NCBI GenBank assembly: GCA_016929115.1
Contig: JAFGJL010000012.1
Span: forward strand, 1 to 35,202
DNA: 35,202 nucleotides
From: Candidatus Omnitrophota bacterium
GTDB taxonomy: Bacteria > Omnitrophota > Gorgyraeia > 2-01-FULL-45-10
Reading direction: 5' to 3'
A model generated the notes under the pieces. That model saw nothing but the letters and a program-made list of their open reading frames with translations, did not search any database and was not told the DNA's origin. This document shows, piece by piece, positions 1 to 6,626 of this stretch. Each line of letters opens with the position of its first letter. Positions within the stretch are counted from its first letter, which is position 1. Both the position numbers and the translations under genes were made by a program.

Positions 1-56
1 AGACCGTAGACCAAAGACCGTAGACCAAAGACCGTAGACCAAAGACCGTAGACCAA
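1..56. repeat. Heptamer array, left arm (4 x 14 bp)
   Basis: Four perfect tandem copies of AGACCGTAGACCAA, that is two alternating 7-bp words (AGACCGT and AGACCAA), followed by a degenerate fifth copy at 57-70. The array starts at the window edge, so it may extend further left. A matching array in inverted orientation lies at 452-485 on the other side of the gene at 78-437. Copies are adjacent with no unique spacers, so this is not a CRISPR. Confidence 0.95.
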
Positions 57-77
57 AGACCATTGACCGGGGGCTCT

Positions 78-437
78 ATGAGGGACTACAAAAAGATCAA
101 GGTCTATCAATTGGCAGATAAAGCGGTCCTTGAAATATACAAGGCTACGAATAATTTTCCGAGAGAAGAGTTGTATGGCCTTGTGTCGCAGTTAAGAAGA
201 GCCGCGGTATCAATACCTGCCAATATTGCCGAAGGCGCCAGTCGCCAACATAAAAGAGATTATCTGAATTTTCTCTATATATCACGTGGATCGCTTGCAG
301 AAACAGAATATCTTCTCCATCTTTCATGTCAATTGGGCTATCTTAAAGGCGAAGAGTATGGAAAAATAGAGAATATGAGAATAGAGACTGCAAAAGCATT
401 AAGTGGTCTCATAGATGCTGTTTCGAAAGAGTCCTAG
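78..437 (+). CDS. Four-helix-bundle protein, S23 / Avd-like family
   Basis: A 119-residue protein of the family first described from ORFs in 23S rRNA intervening sequences. It is related in fold to Avd, the accessory protein of diversity-generating retroelements. Family hallmarks seen: YKKIKVYQLADK near the start, FPREELYGLVSQLRRAAVSIPANIAEG in the middle (residues about 23-49), and the helical ISRGSLAETEYLL segment (about 69-81). The start at 78 is preferred because a GGGGG stretch sits just upstream and family members begin here. A TTG at 63 would only add five residues. The gene is AT-richer than its neighbours and sits between inverted 7-bp repeat arrays (1-56 and 452-485), which suggests it moved in with them. 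No reverse transcriptase or rRNA gene is present in the window. Its molecular role is unknown. Confidence 0.9.
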   Translation: MRDYKKIKVYQLADKAVLEIYKATNNFPREELYGLVSQLRRAAVSIPANIAEGASRQHKRDYLNFLYISRGSLAETEYLLHLSCQLGYLKGEEYGKIENMRIETAKALSGLIDAVSKES

Positions 438-451
438 CTCGCCTCAAAATG

Positions 452-485
452 TCTACGGTCTGCAGTCTACGGTCTATGGTCTAAT
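452..485. repeat. Heptamer array, right arm (inverted)
   Basis: Consecutive 7-mers TCTACGG, TCTGCAG, TCTACGG, TCTATGG, then TCTAAT. The reverse complement of TCTACGG is CCGTAGA, a word contained in the left array at 1-56, so the two arrays form inverted arms around the four-helix-bundle gene. The array runs directly into the ATG at 486, leaving no room for a conventional ribosome binding site for the transporter gene. Confidence 0.9.
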
Positions 486-1748
486 ATGGCTAGATTCCGC
501 GATGTTCTGAAGAACAGGAACTTCCTCTTCCTCTGGCTCGGGCAGGTCATCTCGAATTTCGGCGACCGCCTGAACCAGATGGCGCTGGTCGCGCTCATCT
601 ACCAGCGGACGCCCGGTTCCGCGATGGCCCTCGCAAAACTCATATCCTTTACGATCATCCCGGTCTTTTTGATAGGGCCCATCGCCGGCGTCTGGGTGGA
701 CCGGCTCGACAAGCGCAAGGTCATGGTCATATCCGATATATTGCGCGGCATCCTCGTCTTTTTGATCCCGCTTTTCATCATGGCAAACCAGATCCTTCCC
801 ATCTACCTGATCGTCTTTTTGGTCTTCTCCATATCTCGGTTCTTCATACCGAGCAAGATGGCCATCATCCCGGACCTTGTGTCAAAGGATAAGCTCCTCC
901 TTGCCAACACACTGTCCGATACGACCCACATGATAGGCAACGTCGTGGGCCTTGTCGTGGCGGGCGTCATCGTCAATATCCGGTATATAGGGGCTATCGG
1001 CGGGTTCTATATCGACGCCGCCAGCTTCTTCGCTTCCGCCATCCTTCTCGGCCTCATAATACAGGGAGCGCGCGACAGGGGCGCGAGGGAGGATATCATC
1101 GAAACGACGAAGGCCTTCGAGAACTCGCTGCGGCGCTCGATATTGGAGGAGGTAAGGGAGGGCATAAGGCATCTCGTGACATACAGCGACATGCGTTTCA
1201 TAGTCGCCGCCTTTTTTCTCCTGATGGCCGGGATCGGCACCGTATCATGCGTTGTCATCGTCTTCATCCAGGACGCTTTTGGGACCGCGACGCGCGATCT
1301 GGGGTTCCTGGGTATGTGGCTTGTGGCCGGGCTCTTTCTCGGGACGCTCGCCTACGGCAGGTTCGGACAGCGTATGTCGAAACGCACAGTCGTATACGCG
1401 AGTTTTATCGCGAGCGGCCTATCTATCGTGCTCTTTACGCTCGCCGTGCGGCATTATCCTAATATCGCTGTGGCATGGACGCTTGTCGCGCTCCTGGGTA
1501 TATCGCTAAGCCCCATAATGATATCGATGAACACTCTGACCCATGAGGTCATAGCCGAAGAGATGAGGGGAAGGGTATTCAGCTCACTGGAAGCGGTGAT
1601 ACACCTGGCATTCCTGGCTTTCATGTTCCTGGCCGCTTACCTGTCGAAGTATATAGGGCGGATGTGGATACTCATCGCGGCTGGCGTGTGTTTCTTTGTT
1701 TGCGGGCTTGTGGGGATCGTCAGGGAAGGCAAAAAGAAGGCTACTTAG
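486..1748 (+). CDS. Major facilitator superfamily transporter (MFS_3 / EntS-like)
   Basis: A 420-residue inner-membrane protein with about 12 hydrophobic segments, the usual size for a 12-helix MFS carrier. The N-terminus (NRNFLFLWLGQVISNFGDRL) and the loop between helices 2 and 3 (GVWVDRLDKRKVMVISD) match the MFS motif-A region of the EntS/MFS_3 drug or siderophore exporter group. The second half repeats the pattern around GMWLVAGLFLGTLAYGR and RGRVFSSLEAVIHL. The substrate cannot be read from sequence. The start codon abuts a 7-bp repeat array with no clear Shine-Dalgarno. The last 8 nt overlap the end of the convergent small gene at 1741-1914. Family confidence is high, substrate unknown. 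Confidence 0.88.
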   Translation: MARFRDVLKNRNFLFLWLGQVISNFGDRLNQMALVALIYQRTPGSAMALAKLISFTIIPVFLIGPIAGVWVDRLDKRKVMVISDILRGILVFLIPLFIMANQILPIYLIVFLVFSISRFFIPSKMAIIPDLVSKDKLLLANTLSDTTHMIGNVVGLVVAGVIVNIRYIGAIGGFYIDAASFFASAILLGLIIQGARDRGAREDIIETTKAFENSLRRSILEEVREGIRHLVTYSDMRFIVAAFFLLMAGIGTVSCVVIVFIQDAFGTATRDLGFLGMWLVAGLFLGTLAYGRFGQRMSKRTVVYASFIASGLSIVLFTLAVRHYPNIAVAWTLVALLGISLSPIMISMNTLTHEVIAEEMRGRVFSSLEAVIHLAFLAFMFLAAYLSKYIGRMWILIAAGVCFFVCGLVGIVREGKKKAT

Positions 1749-1914
1749 CGTTCTTGACCTCTTTGCCTTTCTTTGCTTTGTCCAGGCAGATCTTATAATA
1801 GTTGCAGACCGGGCAGCAGATGTTCTCGTCGCCCCGCTCGCCGCGATACCACTTCGTCTCGCATGTCCAGTATACCTGGCACATCTCGCAGCAGTTCAAT
1901 TTGGGATTGTTCAT
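1741..1914 (-). CDS. Small cysteine-rich protein with duplicated CC-x2-C-x5-C motif
   Basis: A 57-residue ORF on the minus strand: ATG at 1914-1912, stop TAG at 1743-1741. Upstream on its own strand lies a purine-rich GGAGATGAGG stretch, and a TTGACA/TATCGT promoter with 17-bp spacing sits at 1958-1986. The protein has eight cysteines in two matching units: C8 C9 x2 C12 x5 C18 (CCEMCQVYWTC) and C33 C34 x2 C37 x5 C43 (CCPVCNYYKIC). It ends in a lysine-rich tail. The pattern suggests binding of two metal ions or an Fe-S centre, or a zinc-ribbon-like fold, but I do not recognise the family and assign no function. The repeated motif, own promoter and good ribosome site argue that it is a real gene. 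It is convergent with the MFS gene and overlaps it by 8 nt. Confidence 0.82.
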   Translation of the reverse strand: MNNPKLNCCEMCQVYWTCETKWYRGERGDENICCPVCNYYKICLDKAKKGKEVKNAK

Positions 1915-1925
1915 ATCCTCATCTC

Positions 1926-1945
1926 CCTGCCTGCCGGCAGGCAGG
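1926..1945. repeat. Perfect 20-bp palindrome
   Basis: CCTGCCTGCC followed at once by its reverse complement GGCAGGCAGG. It lies between the ribosome site and the -10 element of the small cysteine-rich gene, so it would form a hairpin in that mRNA leader. It resembles short palindromic dispersed repeats, but only one copy is present in this window. Confidence 0.85.
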
Positions 1946-1957
1946 CTTTCAATTCAT

Positions 1958-1986
1958 ACGATACTCCACATCGGCAAAAATGTCAA
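1958..1986 (-). promoter_or_regulatory. Sigma70-type promoter of the cysteine-rich gene
   Basis: Read on the minus strand: TTGACA (1986-1981), 17-bp spacer, TATCGT (1963-1958). The predicted start lies about 35-40 nt upstream of the ATG at 1914, and the leader would carry the 20-bp palindrome. Confidence 0.65.
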
Positions 1987-2040
1987 CTCTATTTGGTCAG
2001 TAGATAATATAAGCGGCGTGTAGGGCGCTGCGACGAGAGA

Positions 2041-2235
2041 GTGAAATTTTACGGGTCCTGGCTTGGGCCGCCTTTCGGTCCTTTAGGCGGCTTCGTACGG
2101 GGTTTACACTCGACACGTATACCAGACGGGTATCTCTCACGTCCCGCCTTACGGCGGGACTGATAACCCCATCCCGTAAGTACTCAGCCGCCTACGGCCC
2201 TCAAGGCTAGGCCCGAGCCACCCGTAAAATTTCAC
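2041..2235 (+). other. Large stem-loop element 1 (candidate structured RNA or MITE-like repeat)
   Basis: No gene is present. Outer helix: GTGAAATTTTACGGGT (2041-2056) pairs perfectly with 2220-2235. After a 3-nt bulge, 2060-2069 pairs with 2210-2219, with one position being a U-G pair if the plus strand is transcribed (it would be A-C on the minus strand). Inside, 2085-2092 (AGGCGGCT) pairs with 2186-2193, and GGGGTT (2099-2104) pairs with AACCCC (2165-2170). The interior holds hairpins ATACC/GGTAT (2119-2133) and GTCCCGCC-TTAC-GGCGGGAC (2141-2160). The result is a branched fold with long closing helices. It could be a non-coding RNA, a leader structure or a miniature inverted-repeat element. 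I do not recognise an Rfam family. Confidence 0.6.
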
Positions 2236-2284
2236 CCGCACGAAGGCAGCCTGCATTGCGTCACCCATGCGGAGCATCTAGCCG

Positions 2285-2484
2285 CTGAAGGGCCCATTGA
2301 GACGGCTCGTTGAATTTTTTCGGCATAGCGCTACAAAGGCGAGGTGCCCAAGGCTTTACGGCGAGCGAATGCAAAAACTGACCTCATTAGCTACTGGAGC
2401 GGCTGGGAATTTTTGCAAATGAGCGAGCCGTAAACCGTAGGGCACGGCGAAAAAATTCCGAGCCGGAAGCAATGGGCCCTTCAG
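2285..2484 (+). other. Large stem-loop element 2 (candidate structured RNA or MITE-like repeat)
   Basis: A second gene-free inverted repeat follows 49 nt later. CTGAAGGGCCCATTG (2285-2299) pairs with 2470-2484. Across a small internal loop, GGCTCG (2304-2309) pairs with 2459-2464, then GAATTTTTTCG (2312-2322) with 2448-2458. Further in, GTGCCC (2344-2349) pairs with 2440-2445, TTTACGGC (2355-2362) with 2427-2434, and TGCAAAAA (2370-2377) with 2410-2417. The internal loop between the last two helices carries GAGCGA on both strands. The element is nearly one long rod of about 200 nt with conserved-looking internal loops. It lies just upstream of the rnf promoter. Transcription and strand are not proven. 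Confidence 0.6.
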
Positions 2485-2538
2485 ATCATGCCGGCGGCAG
2501 GACCCGAAGCGCCAGCCATGATATCCATTGCTCCAATA

Positions 2539-2567
2539 TTGACAATTCTTGGTAATAGTGTCATAAT
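2539..2567 (+). promoter_or_regulatory. Promoter of the rnf operon
   Basis: TTGACA at 2539-2544, 17-bp spacer, CATAAT at 2562-2567. The start site would be near 2574, giving a leader of about 33 nt with AAGGA at 2596-2600 placed 6 nt before the rnfC ATG. The promoter lies downstream of stem-loop element 2, so that element is not part of the rnf mRNA if this promoter is used. Confidence 0.75.
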
Positions 2568-2606
2568 AATATCCCTTTTCTTACAATCCACATATAAGGA
2601 TATGCA

Positions 2607-3920
2607 ATGGCGTATACGTTTTATGGCGGAGCCCATCCCTCTGGGAATAAGCTCACCTATGACAGGCCCGTCAAGAAGGTCTTCATACCTAAAAAGGCGG
2701 TCATACCGCTTTCGCAGCATACCGGATCGCCTGCCGATCCGGTTGTGGCGGTGGGCGATAGCGTGACCGTAGGGGCGCTGGTCGGCAAGTCCACAGGCTT
2801 CATCTCAAGCAATGTGCACGCCTCTATAAGCGGCAAAGTGACGCGCATCTTCTATTCGCCCACGCCTAACCTGCCACGCGTCCTGTCCGTTGTCATAGAG
2901 CCGCAAGGCGGGGAGGACCAGGAGTTCAAGGCCGCCAGGCGGCCGGATGCCGGGTCGCTTTCCAAGGACGAGCTTCTCGCCATTATAAGAGATGCCGGCA
3001 TAGTCGGCCTGGGCGGCGCCGCGTTCCCGGCCCATGTGAAACTCTCCCCTCCGAAGGGCAAGATCATCGACTCGGTGATCCTGAACGGCGCTGAATGCGA
3101 GCCGTACCTTACATGCGACCACCGCCTTATGGTGGAAAAGCCGAAGGAGATATTAAGAGGCCTCGCGCTCATAACCAGGATCCTCGGGGTGAAGGACGCC
3201 TATATCGGTATCGAGGACAATAAGCTTGCGGCCGTCTACGCATTGGGGCAGGCGCTAAAATCCATGAGCGGCGAACTTCCGGGAGTGAACGTAAAGATCG
3301 TCACGCTAAAGACCAAATATCCCCAGGGCGCGGAGAAGCAGCTCATAAGATCGATATTGAGGCGTACCGTCCCGGCAGGCGGGCTGCCTATGGACGTGGG
3401 CTGTATCGTCCATAACATAGGGACCGTTTTTGCTATCTACGAGGCCGTCTATTTCTCCAAACCCCTTATCGAGCGCGTGATCACGGTCACCGGCAGCTGC
3501 GTGAGAGAGCCGGCGAACATCACTGTGAGGATAGGCACCCTGATCCGCGACATAGCCGATACCTTAGGCGGGTTCGCGAAGGAACCAAAGAAGGTGGTGG
3601 TGGGCGGACCCATGATGGGGATCGCGCAGTATACGATGGATGTCCCGGTAACGAAAGGCACGAGCGGTATCGTCTTTTTGTCGCAGGAAGATATCGTCAG
3701 GCCCAAGGAGAGCGTCTGCATACGCTGCGGCAAATGCATCGAGACCTGCCCCATGGGACTTTCGCCCACGACGCTCATGAACCATGTCAAGAAGGAGCAG
3801 TTCTCGGAGGCGAAGGCGCTCGGCATCGTGAACTGCTTCGAATGCGGGGCATGCGTTTACGACTGCCCGGCAAAGATACCCCTTCTTGATTACATGAAAT
3901 ACGGAAAGGCCAAGATCTGA
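2607..3920 (+). CDS. rnfC: Rnf complex subunit C, Fe-S/FMN NADH-binding subunit
   Basis: A 437-residue membrane-associated subunit of the ion-translocating ferredoxin:NAD+ oxidoreductase. It is the likely site of NAD(H) binding. Seen: the N-terminal RnfC barrel region (YGGAHPSGNK), the glycine-rich nucleotide region GIVGLGGAAFPAHVK with NGAECEPYLTCDHRLM, and two 4Fe-4S motifs near the C-terminus (CIRCGKCIETCP at about 371 and CFECGACVYDCP at about 410). Length and domain order fit the short bacterial RnfC without the long C-terminal extension of gammaproteobacteria. It is first in the order C-D-G-E-A-B, which is that of acetogens and Thermotoga. The next gene follows after 1 nt. Confidence 0.96.
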   Translation: MAYTFYGGAHPSGNKLTYDRPVKKVFIPKKAVIPLSQHTGSPADPVVAVGDSVTVGALVGKSTGFISSNVHASISGKVTRIFYSPTPNLPRVLSVVIEPQGGEDQEFKAARRPDAGSLSKDELLAIIRDAGIVGLGGAAFPAHVKLSPPKGKIIDSVILNGAECEPYLTCDHRLMVEKPKEILRGLALITRILGVKDAYIGIEDNKLAAVYALGQALKSMSGELPGVNVKIVTLKTKYPQGAEKQLIRSILRRTVPAGGLPMDVGCIVHNIGTVFAIYEAVYFSKPLIERVITVTGSCVREPANITVRIGTLIRDIADTLGGFAKEPKKVVVGGPMMGIAQYTMDVPVTKGTSGIVFLSQEDIVRPKESVCIRCGKCIETCPMGLSPTTLMNHVKKEQFSEAKALGIVNCFECGACVYDCPAKIPLLDYMKYGKAKI

Positions 3921-3921
3921 C

Positions 3922-4878
3922 ATGGACGGATCCCTCGTCGTATCCATAGCGCCCCATATAAGGTCCGAGGCATCGACCAGGAAAGTGATGTGGTCTGTCA
4001 TAGCCGCGCTCATACCTGCGGGCGCGGCGGGCGTCTTCATATTCGGGCTCAACTCATTGCTGGTCATCATCGCTTCTGTTTTTGCCGCGGTCCTGACAGA
4101 GGTCGTCTTCTGCGTTGCCAGAAAGAAGGAGATCGCTATTATGGACGGGAGCGCCATAATGACAGGGCTTCTTCTCGCGTACAACATCCCGCCGCAGTCT
4201 CCCCTTTGGATGCCGATAGTCGGTTCGTGCTTTGCCATCGCGATAGGCAAGCAGATCTTCGGAGGCCTCGGCCATAACATCTTCAACCCCGCGCTGGTCG
4301 GCAGGGCGTTCCTGATGCTCTCCTGGCCCGTCTATATGACGACCTGGCAGAACCCTCGCTGGCAGGCCGATGCCGTGACAAGCGCGACACCGCTCAATCT
4401 TTTTAAAGAAGGCCATTTCGAGCTGTTGAAAAATGTCTCCACCTGGGACCTCTTCATAGGCAACCGCGGGGGCTGCATAGGCGAGGTGTGCGTAGTAGCT
4501 TTGCTGATCGGAGCCGCTTATCTTCTGCTTAAAGGCTACATAACCTGGCACATACCGGTCACTTACATATTGACCGTGGCCTTGACGAGCTGGCTTTTCA
4601 ACGGCCGGAGCGGGTTTTTCACGGGCGACGCCCTTTTCTTCGTCCTTTCAGGCGGGCTCATACTGGGCGCCTTCTTCATGGCGACGGATTACGTTACCAG
4701 CCCTTTGACCGCCAAAGGCAGGATCGTCTTCGGCGTGGGATGCGGCCTCCTTACGTTCGCGATACGCAGGTTCGCGGGTTATCCGGAAGGCGTTTCTTAC
4801 GCGATACTTATAATGAACGCCGCCGTCCCGCTTATAGACAGATATACATATCCAAAATGGTTGGGGTGGAAAAAATGA
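3922..4878 (+). CDS. rnfD: Rnf complex subunit D, membrane flavoprotein
   Basis: A 318-residue polytopic inner-membrane protein of the RnfD/NqrB family, part of the membrane electron-transfer and ion-translocation module. The motif DAVTSATPL contains the threonine (about residue 156) to which FMN is covalently attached in this family. Other family segments seen are GKQIFGGLGHNIFNPALVGRAF and FFMATDYVTSPLT. About nine hydrophobic segments are visible. The gene overlaps rnfG by ATGA (4875-4878), pointing to translational coupling. Confidence 0.96.
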   Translation: MDGSLVVSIAPHIRSEASTRKVMWSVIAALIPAGAAGVFIFGLNSLLVIIASVFAAVLTEVVFCVARKKEIAIMDGSAIMTGLLLAYNIPPQSPLWMPIVGSCFAIAIGKQIFGGLGHNIFNPALVGRAFLMLSWPVYMTTWQNPRWQADAVTSATPLNLFKEGHFELLKNVSTWDLFIGNRGGCIGEVCVVALLIGAAYLLLKGYITWHIPVTYILTVALTSWLFNGRSGFFTGDALFFVLSGGLILGAFFMATDYVTSPLTAKGRIVFGVGCGLLTFAIRRFAGYPEGVSYAILIMNAAVPLIDRYTYPKWLGWKK

Positions 4879-5417
4879 GCCAATTGCTGAAATTCGGGCT
4901 TATATTGTGCGCTATATGCCTTGCGGCGACGCTGGTCCTGGCCGTGACGTATCAGGTCACCAAGCCGAAGATCGAGGAGCAGCTGAGGCGTGAAGAGAGG
5001 GAAGCGCTCGAGACTATACTGCCGGAAGCCGATTCCTTCACGGAGAAGAGCGTGGACGGGCTCGACTATTACGAAGCGCTTAAAGGCGGCGAGCTCAAAG
5101 GCTATTGCGTCAAGGTCACCGGCAGCGGCTATAACGGTTTTATACGGATGATCGTCGGCGTCAATCCGGCGGGCGTCATAGAGGGTGTCGAGGTGCTCGA
5201 GCAGCAGGAGACGCCGGGATTGGGCGCGGACATCAATAAAATAAAGCCGGGAGAGAAGGACCCCTGGTTCCTGCGTCAGTTCAAGGGCAAGGACGCCGCC
5301 ACGCTGGAGGTAAAGAAGAACATCGACGCGATCACCGGGGCTACGATATCGAGCAGGGCCGTCACGGACGCGGTGCGCAAGACTATAACCGAATTTTTGG
5401 CGAAGGTGAAGAGATGA
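4875..5417 (+). CDS. rnfG: Rnf complex subunit G, periplasm-facing flavoprotein
   Basis: A 180-residue subunit with one N-terminal membrane helix (LLKFGLILCAICLAATLVLA) and an exported FMN-binding domain. DAITGATISSRAV near the end carries the FMN-linking threonine (about residue 157, SGAT-type motif). GLGADI with EQQETPG is the usual preceding family signature. The start at 4875 gives the ATGA overlap with rnfD and the expected length. A longer in-frame reading from 4740 would lie entirely inside rnfD and is rejected. Confidence 0.95.
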   Translation: MSQLLKFGLILCAICLAATLVLAVTYQVTKPKIEEQLRREEREALETILPEADSFTEKSVDGLDYYEALKGGELKGYCVKVTGSGYNGFIRMIVGVNPAGVIEGVEVLEQQETPGLGADINKIKPGEKDPWFLRQFKGKDAATLEVKKNIDAITGATISSRAVTDAVRKTITEFLAKVKR

Positions 5418-6022
5418 AAGTGTTCGGCGAGTTCATAAAAGGCTTGTGGAGGGAGAACCCGACATTCAGGATAATGCTGGGCCTCTGCCCGACGCTCGCT
5501 GTCTCGACCAGCGTCGAGAACGCCATCGGCATGGGCTCGGCGGCCGCTTTCGTCCTTGTCGGCTCGAACATATTCATATCCCTGGTGCGCAAGATCATCC
5601 CCGATAAGGTCAGGATCCCGTGTTTCATCGTGATCATAGCGACTTTCGTGACCATAGTAGAGCTGATGATGAAGGCGTACGCGCCTCTTTTAAGCAGGTC
5701 CCTGGGTATCTACGTGCCCCTGATAGTAGTCAACTGCATCGTCTTGGGCAGGGCCGAGGCGTTCTCTTCCAAAGAGCCCGTATTCAAATCGATATTAGAC
5801 GCGCTTGGCATGGGCCTTGGCTTCACATGGGCTCTCGTGATGATAGCATCAATACGGGAACTCTTGGGAAGCGGGTCGCTCCTCGGTTTTACCATATCAA
5901 AGCATTTCGAACCGCCCCTCTTCATGATATTGGCGCCCGGGGCGTTATTGACCATAGGGCTCCTGATAGGCATGTTCAACCATTTTATAGCGCGGTCGCG
6001 GAGCAGGAAGACAGATGGATAG
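5414..6022 (+). CDS. rnfE: Rnf complex subunit E
   Basis: A 202-residue polytopic membrane subunit of the RnfE/NqrD family, paired with RnfA to form the inverted pseudo-symmetric pair that binds the intramembrane Fe-S centre. Seen: LGLCPTLAVSTSVENAIGMG with the conserved cysteine (GLCP), and VPLIVVNCIVLGRAEAF with the second conserved cysteine (VNC). Start overlaps the rnfG stop by 4 nt, and its end overlaps rnfA by 8 nt. Confidence 0.96.
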   Translation: MKVFGEFIKGLWRENPTFRIMLGLCPTLAVSTSVENAIGMGSAAAFVLVGSNIFISLVRKIIPDKVRIPCFIVIIATFVTIVELMMKAYAPLLSRSLGIYVPLIVVNCIVLGRAEAFSSKEPVFKSILDALGMGLGFTWALVMIASIRELLGSGSLLGFTISKHFEPPLFMILAPGALLTIGLLIGMFNHFIARSRSRKTDG

Positions 6023-6626
6023 CATATCAGCGTACATCAGCATCATAATCAGCACCGTATTCATCAATAACTTCATCCTCTCGCGCTTTTTGGGACTTTG
6101 CCCGTTCATCGGGGTCTCGAAAAGCACCGGGCCTGCCGTTTCGATGGGTATCGCGGTGACGTTTGTTACGACGATGGCCTCGATACTGACCTGGACGATC
6201 TACGAGTTCGTCCTGATCCCGTTTGGCCTCGAGTATCTCAGGACCCTCACCTTCATACTTGTCATCGCCTCCTTCGTCCAGTTCGCCGAGATCGTCATCC
6301 AGAAGAAATCTCCCGCGCTCTACAGGGTCCTGGGCATATACCTGGCCCTCATCACCACCAACTGCGCCGTGTTCGGCGTCGCGGTACTGAACATAGATAT
6401 GTTCTTTCTGCACGGCAAGCCGCTTGCCGGCAGCTTCCTTAAATCAGTGGTGCAGGGATTCGGCGCCGGGGCGGGGTTCACACTGGCGATGCTGCTCATG
6501 TCCGGCATAAGGGAGCGGCTTGAGTTCGCCGAAGTGCCGCGCTGCATGAAGGACGCGCCGATAACCTTCATAGTCGCGAGCCTCATGTCGCTGGCTTTCC
6601 TGGGATTCAGCGGGTTCAAGATATGA
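6015..6626 (+). CDS. rnfA: Rnf complex subunit A
   Basis: A 203-residue polytopic membrane protein of the RnfA/NqrE family with six expected helices. Seen: INNFILSRFLGLCPFIGVSK and LALITTNCAVFGVAVLN, carrying the two conserved cysteines that, with those of RnfE, ligate the membrane Fe-S cluster. It is the partner of RnfE, in the usual position before rnfB. The ends overlap both neighbours (8 nt with rnfE, 4 nt with rnfB). Confidence 0.96.
   Translation: MDSISAYISIIISTVFINNFILSRFLGLCPFIGVSKSTGPAVSMGIAVTFVTTMASILTWTIYEFVLIPFGLEYLRTLTFILVIASFVQFAEIVIQKKSPALYRVLGIYLALITTNCAVFGVAVLNIDMFFLHGKPLAGSFLKSVVQGFGAGAGFTLAMLLMSGIRERLEFAEVPRCMKDAPITFIVASLMSLAFLGFSGFKI

Noticed and set aside
1..70. Possible CRISPR array
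   Set aside because: Units are 14 bp (2 x 7) and directly adjacent with no unique spacers, so it is a simple tandem array.
63..77. TTG start for the four-helix-bundle gene
   Set aside because: ATG at 78 has a G-rich ribosome site and matches the family start.
1..485. Diversity-generating retroelement suggested by the Avd-like protein
   Set aside because: No reverse transcriptase, template repeat or variable repeat is present.
2041..2484. tmRNA, RNase P RNA or an integron attC cassette
   Set aside because: None of the conserved core words of tmRNA or RNase P is seen, and no attC-type core sites or integrase are present.
2488..2766. Open frames across the end of element 2 and the start of rnfC, both strands
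   Set aside because: They overlap the rnf promoter and the well-supported rnfC start, and have no family-like sequence.
4740..4874. Extended RnfG start
   Set aside because: It lies inside rnfD in another frame. The ATGA overlap start at 4875 gives the normal length.
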